From positions 1,831,528 to 1,895,527 of the forward strand of contig LT599018.1 of NCBI GenBank assembly GCA_900079685.1: DNA of 64,000 nucleotides, given 5' to 3'. The stretch is from an uncultured delta proteobacterium (GTDB taxonomy: Bacteria > Desulfobacterota > Desulfovibrionia > Desulfovibrionales > Desulfovibrionaceae). Made by a program: the position numbers and the translations under genes. Position 1 is the first letter of the stretch, and each line of letters opens with the position of its first letter. The notes beneath the pieces are model-generated. The model was not told where the DNA came from, made no database searches, and saw only the letters and a program-made list of their open reading frames with translations. Of the stretch, positions 62,332-64,000 are shown in pieces.

Positions 62332-63552
62332 ATGTTTACTCCCGGCGAACGTCTGCCTCTTGAGGAGCTCCAGAGCCGTCATGCGCGCTGCCGCGCTCTC
62401 CTCGCGGAACATATCCCCTCTGCCGGGGGCATCCTGGTAACGGGAACCCCCAACCTGTATTACATGACCGGCACCGCCGCCAACGGCCTCGCCTGGCTGC
62501 CCCGCGAAGGCGATATGGTGCTTGCCGTGCGCAAAGGCCTTGACCGCGCGAAGCTGGAAAGCCCGCTCGCCGCCGTTGTGCCGTTCCGCAGCTATAAAGA
62601 ACTTTCCGGCCTGTGCGCGGACATGGGCTCCCCCCTCGCCTCCGTTCTGGCCGTGGATCAGGCCGGCGTAAGCTGGGAACAGGGCCGCATGCTCCTGGAC
62701 CGGATGCCGGAGAGGACGTTTATCCCGGCGGATGCCGTCATCGCCCGCACGCGGGCCGTCAAGTCCGCGTGGGAACTGGTAAAAATGCGCGAATCGTGCC
62801 GCCTTATCGCGGAAAGTTTTGAAGAGCTCGCGCAGCGCATCCGGCCCGGCATGAGCGAGTATGACGTCGCCCGCGCGCTGTGGGAGATCTACCTTGGCCG
62901 GGGGCACACCAGCACCTTCCCCACGGGACTGCACGGCAGCATGGTCTCCCTCGGGCACATCTGCGTCGGGGACAACGGCAATTACCCCAGCGCCTATGAC
63001 GGCCCCCTGGGCGTGAAAGGCGTACACCCGGCGTCGCCCTCCATGGGCAGCGCGGCAACCGTCTGGAAAACCGGCGAGGTTTTGTCCGTGGATTCGGGCT
63101 TCAACTTCGAGGGGTATATTTCGGACAAAACCCTGACCTTTTTCGCGGGCCGCGCGGACGCCATCCCGGCGGAAGTCCGCAAGGCCCAGGACGCGGCCAT
63201 GCTGATCGCCGAAAGAACGGCCGCCGCCCTCCGGCCCGGCGCCATCCCGTCCGAGGTCTACGCCCTGAGCCTGGATATCGCCAAACAGGCCGGGTACGAA
63301 AAAACGTTCATGGGAGCCGGGGACAACCACGTGCGGTTTCTCGGCCACGGTATCGGGCTGACCGTCAGCGAATGGCCCATTTTCGCGCGGGGGTTCAACG
63401 ATCCGCTCCAGCCGGGCATGACCGTGGCCCTTGAGCCGAAAATCGCCCTGCCGGGCATCGCCATGGTCGGCGTGGAAAACACCTATGAGATAACTGAAAC
63501 CGGAGCGCGCAGCCTGACCGGCGAGATACGCGACATCGTTTGCGTGGAATAG
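62332..63552 (+). CDS. M24-family metallopeptidase (Xaa-Pro peptidase-like)
   Basis: 406 residues. An N-terminal creatinase-like domain (to about residue 140) is followed by the pita-bread domain. Metal-binding residues in order: VDSGFNFEGYISDKT (two D), FLGHGIGL (H), ALEPKI (E) and VGVENTYEI (E). It should be a dinuclear metal aminopeptidase acting on Xaa-Pro or related bonds. Start at 62332 follows AGGGA. Alone on its strand, convergent with the dsbD-like end. Confidence 0.83.
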   Translation: MFTPGERLPLEELQSRHARCRALLAEHIPSAGGILVTGTPNLYYMTGTAANGLAWLPREGDMVLAVRKGLDRAKLESPLAAVVPFRSYKELSGLCADMGSPLASVLAVDQAGVSWEQGRMLLDRMPERTFIPADAVIARTRAVKSAWELVKMRESCRLIAESFEELAQRIRPGMSEYDVARALWEIYLGRGHTSTFPTGLHGSMVSLGHICVGDNGNYPSAYDGPLGVKGVHPASPSMGSAATVWKTGEVLSVDSGFNFEGYISDKTLTFFAGRADAIPAEVRKAQDAAMLIAERTAAALRPGAIPSEVYALSLDIAKQAGYEKTFMGAGDNHVRFLGHGIGLTVSEWPIFARGFNDPLQPGMTVALEPKIALPGIAMVGVENTYEITETGARSLTGEIRDIVCVE

Positions 63553-63570
63553 CGCGCGGCGCTTCCGCCG

Positions 63571-64000
63571 TTACCTGCCCGCCGTTGCCGCTTCCAACGC
63601 GGCTTCCACCTGCCCGGCCGTCACGATATCGCGCAGCACAAGGGGGGAGAGAGCATCATCCCCCGTGCGGAACACGGCGATAACCGGAATGCTCACACTG
63701 CCCACGGCGCGCAGCAGCGCTTCGCCCTCCGGGTTCTCGCGGGTCATGTCCACGCGGACCAGCTTGAGGGCGTATTTTTTCCCCCAGGCGCGAAGATTGT
63801 TTTCCCGCAGCGCGGTTGCCTCCACCACCTTGCAGGTGGGGCACCAATCCGCCGTGAAATCAACAAGCATGACCCGCTTGCCCAGGTCTTTTTCAAAGGC
63901 CGCGTGCGAATAATCCGTCCACTCGCCGGTGGCGGGCACCGCCATGAAGGGCCAGACGCAGGCCAGGGCGATGCACACGACGCCGAAAAGCCGCGCCGCT
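63571..64000 (-). CDS. C-terminal end of a DsbD-like protein (thioredoxin domain), cut by window
   Basis: Only about 143 residues are visible; the frame stays open to the window edge. A final hydrophobic helix (RLFGVVCIALACVWPFM) is followed by a periplasmic thioredoxin domain with VDFTADWCPTCKVVEA (redox CxxC) and SVSIPVIAVFRTGDD. This is the layout of the C-terminus of DsbD/ScsB, which transfers electrons from cytoplasm to periplasmic thiols. The length and number of membrane helices are outside the window. Confidence 0.7.
   Translation of the reverse strand, partial: AARLFGVVCIALACVWPFMAVPATGEWTDYSHAAFEKDLGKRVMLVDFTADWCPTCKVVEATALRENNLRAWGKKYALKLVRVDMTRENPEGEALLRAVGSVSIPVIAVFRTGDDALSPLVLRDIVTAGQVEAALEAATAGR

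Overview
This window looks like a piece of a GC-rich deltaproteobacterial (Desulfovibrionales, Desulfovibrionaceae-like) chromosome. The evidence is a DsrC protein with both C-terminal redox cysteines (dissimilatory sulfite reduction), the futalosine menaquinone genes mqnE/mqnC/mqnA, a flagellar operon in the order flgF-flgG-flgA-flgH-flgI-flgJ-flgN-flgK-flgL-csrA-fliW, a deltaproteobacterial-type N-terminus on a large type I-secreted adhesin, and sigma-54 and sigma-28 flagellar promoters. Species cannot be named from sequence alone.

Layout. 1-7.6 kb: YczE-like membrane protein (cut by the window edge), a nucleobase-type permease with a YgeY-like M20 hydrolase, a ZIP metal transporter, a secreted double CAP-domain protein and a DUF362 ferredoxin-like protein. 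7.9-19.6 kb: three exported proteins of unknown function (two are probable tandem paralogues), a YcxB-like protein, a DppB/DppC permease pair without ATPase or binding protein, a CgeB-like glycosyltransferase, recN and a coiled-coil lipoprotein. 19.7-24.2 kb: stand-alone LarC C-terminal domain, YitT protein, dsrC, a DHH phosphoesterase, an unknown 140-residue protein and maf. 24.3-37.3 kb: flagellar block, with a small unknown gene and flgM on the plus strand behind sigma-28 promoters and the large flg operon on the minus strand behind a sigma-54 promoter. 37.4-46.9 kb: cfa, a nested pair of insertion sequences (IS110-type inside IS1182-type) bounded by two copies of a palindrome, and a 1645-residue adhesin. 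47.5-51.5 kb: a natural mqnE-mqnC fusion, mqnA and an EamA transporter. 51.6-58.6 kb: PilZ protein, CorC-like CBS protein, lnt, prfB with its programmed frameshift, a GGDEF diguanylate cyclase, flhG and an HU-like protein. 58.6-64 kb: exported metallophosphatase-like protein, HD protein, J-domain protein, YkgJ protein, CoA-binding protein, M24 peptidase and the C-terminal end of a DsbD-like protein.

How parts work together. Flagellar export, rod/ring and hook-filament junction genes sit with their regulators (FlgM anti-sigma, CsrA/FliW post-transcriptional switch); a PilZ receptor, a diguanylate cyclase and FlhG further along fit the same motility and c-di-GMP theme. DsrC and the menaquinone genes fit an anaerobic, quinone-linked sulfite-reducing respiration.

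The most unusual thing in the window is not a gene. At least six intergenic places hold 113-203 bp imperfect palindromes. Their outer arms are self-complementary within a copy but differ between copies, while short motifs just inside the arms (CAAGGAAGG on one side, CTGACGCAG on the other) are shared, and three copies share a 27-bp core. In two copies the arm runs into the stop codon of the adjacent gene. They may be a structured-RNA or hairpin-DNA repeat family. I do not recognise them as a described element.
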